Of a stretch of DNA of 64,000 nt, positions 61,885-64,000 are shown in pieces. Numbering within the stretch: position 1 is the stretch's first letter; every line of letters starts with the position of its first letter. The stretch spans positions 572,571 through 636,570 of the forward strand of contig JAAGOF010000323.1 of assembly GCA_010645155.1 (NCBI GenBank), in the 5' to 3' direction. The stretch comes from Tigriopus japonicus (taxonomy: Eukaryota; Arthropoda; Copepoda; Harpacticoida; Harpacticidae). The position numbers and the translations under genes were made by a program. Under the pieces are notes generated by a model. The model made no database searches. It worked only from the letters and a program-made list of their open reading frames with translations, and was not told the DNA's origin.

Positions 61885-62504
61885 AAATAAAGCAAATTTT
61901 GTTCCGATTTTGACATGATTGAATACTTTTTGGCATCCCTGAAAATGGCCGATCAAACACTAAAGGCTTAATATAAATATCAATAAAATATATTTACAAT
62001 ATTTAACAGATATATAACAGAAATAATTGTTATATATTATCAAACTCAAAAAACATGTTACAATTGACAATACTTGTCGAGTGGTGATGAAATTGAAGTC
62101 TTCCACAGTTGAAGATATTGAGGTAAAAACTTCATGCTCAGTGAATGTAATACAGAGACACAAAAATGAAGTAATTTCTAGAAATAAGGGGAATTTGTTT
62201 GATAAAGGAGGGAAATCCCCTTTATCCCTGCTATTCCTTGGAGGAAAATCCCGTTAATCCCAAAAAAACAGGACGCTTTATGGATGAGAAAGTCCCCCAA
62301 CTAACCCTGCAATATTCCTACAGAGCAGACAGCCTATATCAGATTGCAGCTGCAAAGCTGCGTTTTGACTTCGGAAACACAAACAAATAAAAGCTAAAAA
62401 CCTAGGAGTTTTCATTGTATTAATGGAAATCATTTTTTGTGTGGGACTTAATTGAAAAAAGTGAGATTTTGTGGGTAATATACTGTTACAGAAATTTGTG
62501 AATA

Positions 62505-62745
62505 ATTATAGAAATGAGGAAGAAACGCTTGAAACATAGGAAAATTGCTTTTAAGATAGGATAAAATGCTTGAACACAGAAAAAATGCTTTTAAGGTAGG
62601 AAAAAATGCTGGAAGAGTAAGAGAAAATTGCTTTTAAGGTAAGAATGCTTGAAGAGCAAGAAAAAAATGCTTTTAAGGTCGGAAAAAATGCTTGAAGAGT
62701 AAGAAAAAATGCTTGAAAAGTAGGAAAAAAGCTTGAAAAGTAGGA
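62505..62745 (+). repeat. Degenerate tandem array near the right end of the hAT element
   Basis: Roughly 10-15 units alternating AAAATGCTTTTAAGGTAGG and AAAATGCTTGAAGAGTAAG, each about 20-25 bp. Confidence 0.85.
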
Positions 62746-63878
62746 AAATCCCGTTTATCCCGTTTATCCCTTTTACTGCTTGAAGGAAAATCCCGTTTAT
62801 CCCAAGGGGGATAAACGGGACGCTTTTTGGAGGGGATAATCCCCCTGACCAACCCTGCAAATAGGACTCATTATACTTTTGTTGCTAAAAAAAAATATCT
62901 AAGGGGCCCCTATTTTAGACAGGGTCTTGAATTAAACTAGCAATAAAAGAAGGGATACGCCATCAACATGTTGGTCATGAAGGTCTTATCGTGGAGTCAG
63001 TAAACTGGATGCACGGCTGTCCTATTTTTGTTATTTTTACTTTTAATATATATAACCCATTTGGGTTTGAAAGATTAATACACATTTTTTTCTCAAATGT
63101 CTATGGGATTGGGCTTTGAGAAGAAAAAAGAACGTTGATCTCAAAACTGATCTTCCTTTAGATTTCCATCAATGGGAAGGTGTTAGAGGGTAATAAAAGG
63201 TACAAGCTTGATTTTCGAAGGTTTAAAAACTCAATAATGATGGTATTGGATAAATATTTTACACAAAGTCCCTAATGTCTAATGGGATTTGTTTGTCTGT
63301 TTTTAAGCGCAAGGTCAATTCTACTGCAGGATCAATTCTCATTCTTCTCCAAAACTCAATCCCATTAACCTTTCAATTGAACCTTCAATTGAATGCACCA
63401 AGGGGATTAATGTTGAAGGTACTAACAACAGAAAAGTGGCCTTTATGCAATTTGATAACTGGATGACGAGAACTTTATGAGGAACATGCTGATGGAGAAT
63501 CTCTACTTTTATTGCTTATTGACTTCAATACCCCGTCAAAAAGGGGGCCACTTAGAGAAATTGTTATAAAACAAAAGTTCTAAATGATAGTCTAGTGAGA
63601 ACTATATGAAACAATGACTTTTTGATTCAGAACCCTGATGGTCAGAAATTTACAATTTTCCCTGCCCCGTTTTTTTCCCTGAAACTCTGTAATTAGAGTA
63701 CTGCAAAATCTTCGAAACTTTGACCTTGGATTACAAAAAAAACATGGTTCAAACACTATCATGAATTTGACGCTTCACCTGTTATCACAGAAACAAGCTT
63801 CAATGATTAGAATATCAGCTTTTTCCCTCGAGGAAAAAAAATAGTGAACTACATCAGTCTCAATCACGGTCTTTCAAG

Positions 63879-64000
63879 ATGAACCAGACGACCGACTCGG
63901 ACGATTCAAAACTATTATCGAGGGAGAACACCATGAAAATTGGAATATGGATTGCAATTACAACCACCATCACTGCTGCAATTCTTTCAGTTGGGATATC
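63879..64000 (+). CDS. Possible N-terminus of a membrane protein, runs off the window
   Basis: ATG at 63879 (context TTTCAAGATG) opens 40 codons to the window end without a stop. A short polar, acidic N-terminus (MNQTTDSDDSKLLSRENTMK) is followed by a hydrophobic, Thr/Ile-rich segment IGIWIAITTTITAAILSVGI that could be a signal anchor or first transmembrane helix. No family recognised. Confidence 0.4.
   Translation, partial: MNQTTDSDDSKLLSRENTMKIGIWIAITTTITAAILSVGI

Larger units (their letters stand above)
61735..62857. mobile_element. hAT-type element (1123 bp) with internal minisatellites
   Basis: Ends CAGGGTTGGTCGGGGGAT and the complement ATCCCCCTGACCAACCCTG, with a perfect 8-bp duplication CAAATAGG (61727-61734, 62858-62865). 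No transposase is present. Both flanks of the interior are tandem arrays. Confidence 0.92.
61636..63689. mobile_element. TA-flanked Tc1/mariner-type non-autonomous element with nested hAT
   Basis: Left end TACAGGGTTGGCC, right end (reverse complement) TACAGAGTTTC. From there inward about 60 bp match as an inverted repeat: GGGGCAGGGAAAATT, CTGACCATCAGGG and TGAATCAAAAAGTCAT are shared. TA borders both sides (61634, 63690). Removing the nested hAT leaves about 0.9 kb without a long ORF. Confidence 0.75.

Noticed and set aside
1..64000. CRISPR arrays, operons, ribosome binding sites, riboswitches, intact tRNA or rRNA genes
   Set aside because: The window is clearly eukaryotic and I saw no structure matching any of these. 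Tandem arrays present (9259, 61791, 62505) have no unique spacers.

Overview
The window is animal nuclear DNA: split genes with GT-AG introns, EF-hand and lysyl oxidase families, and many DNA transposons. A lysyl oxidase-like protein with two SRCR domains, together with dense Tc1/mariner and hAT elements, fits an arthropod, perhaps a crustacean such as a copepod. That assignment is inference; nothing in the window proves the species. There are two assembly gaps, at 31492-32159 and 54914-54960.

Layout. 1-3168: a Tc1-like transposon with an intact DD34E transposase; the left end is cut by the window edge. 4485-7180 (+): an EF-hand (calmodulin/troponin C-like) gene whose two visible introns hold hAT elements. 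7181-26018: no gene I can defend, only repeats (a 29-bp tandem array, dispersed families, a TA-flanked MITE, a LINE 3' end). 26027-37197 (+): a complete divergent calmodulin in three coding exons with a 10.4-kb first intron that holds a fold-back repeat and gap 1. 38039-46608 (-): a complete nine-exon LOXL gene (604 aa: signal peptide, basic furin-like site, two SRCR domains, copper-dependent amine oxidase domain), tail to tail with calmodulin. 48-64 kb: mostly transposon relics (DD39D mariner, decayed gag, palindromic mariner, hAT elements, nested insertions), plus the first coding exon of an SLC22-type transporter (52837-53336), an unidentified terminal exon (59905-60189, -) and the start of a possible membrane protein at the right edge.

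The genes look like independent housekeeping or matrix genes, not a pathway cluster: two calcium sensors, one secreted collagen/elastin cross-linking enzyme and one solute carrier. The clearest new material is transposon archaeology. Seven non-autonomous hAT-type elements have 8-bp target duplications readable by eye. A SINE shares its 3' tail with a LINE in the same window. One mariner has become a head-to-head palindrome with a hAT element inserted in one arm. A minisatellite-bearing hAT element is nested inside a TA-flanked element. Exon structures were built by hand from splice sites, reading phase and family resemblance; no database search was run.
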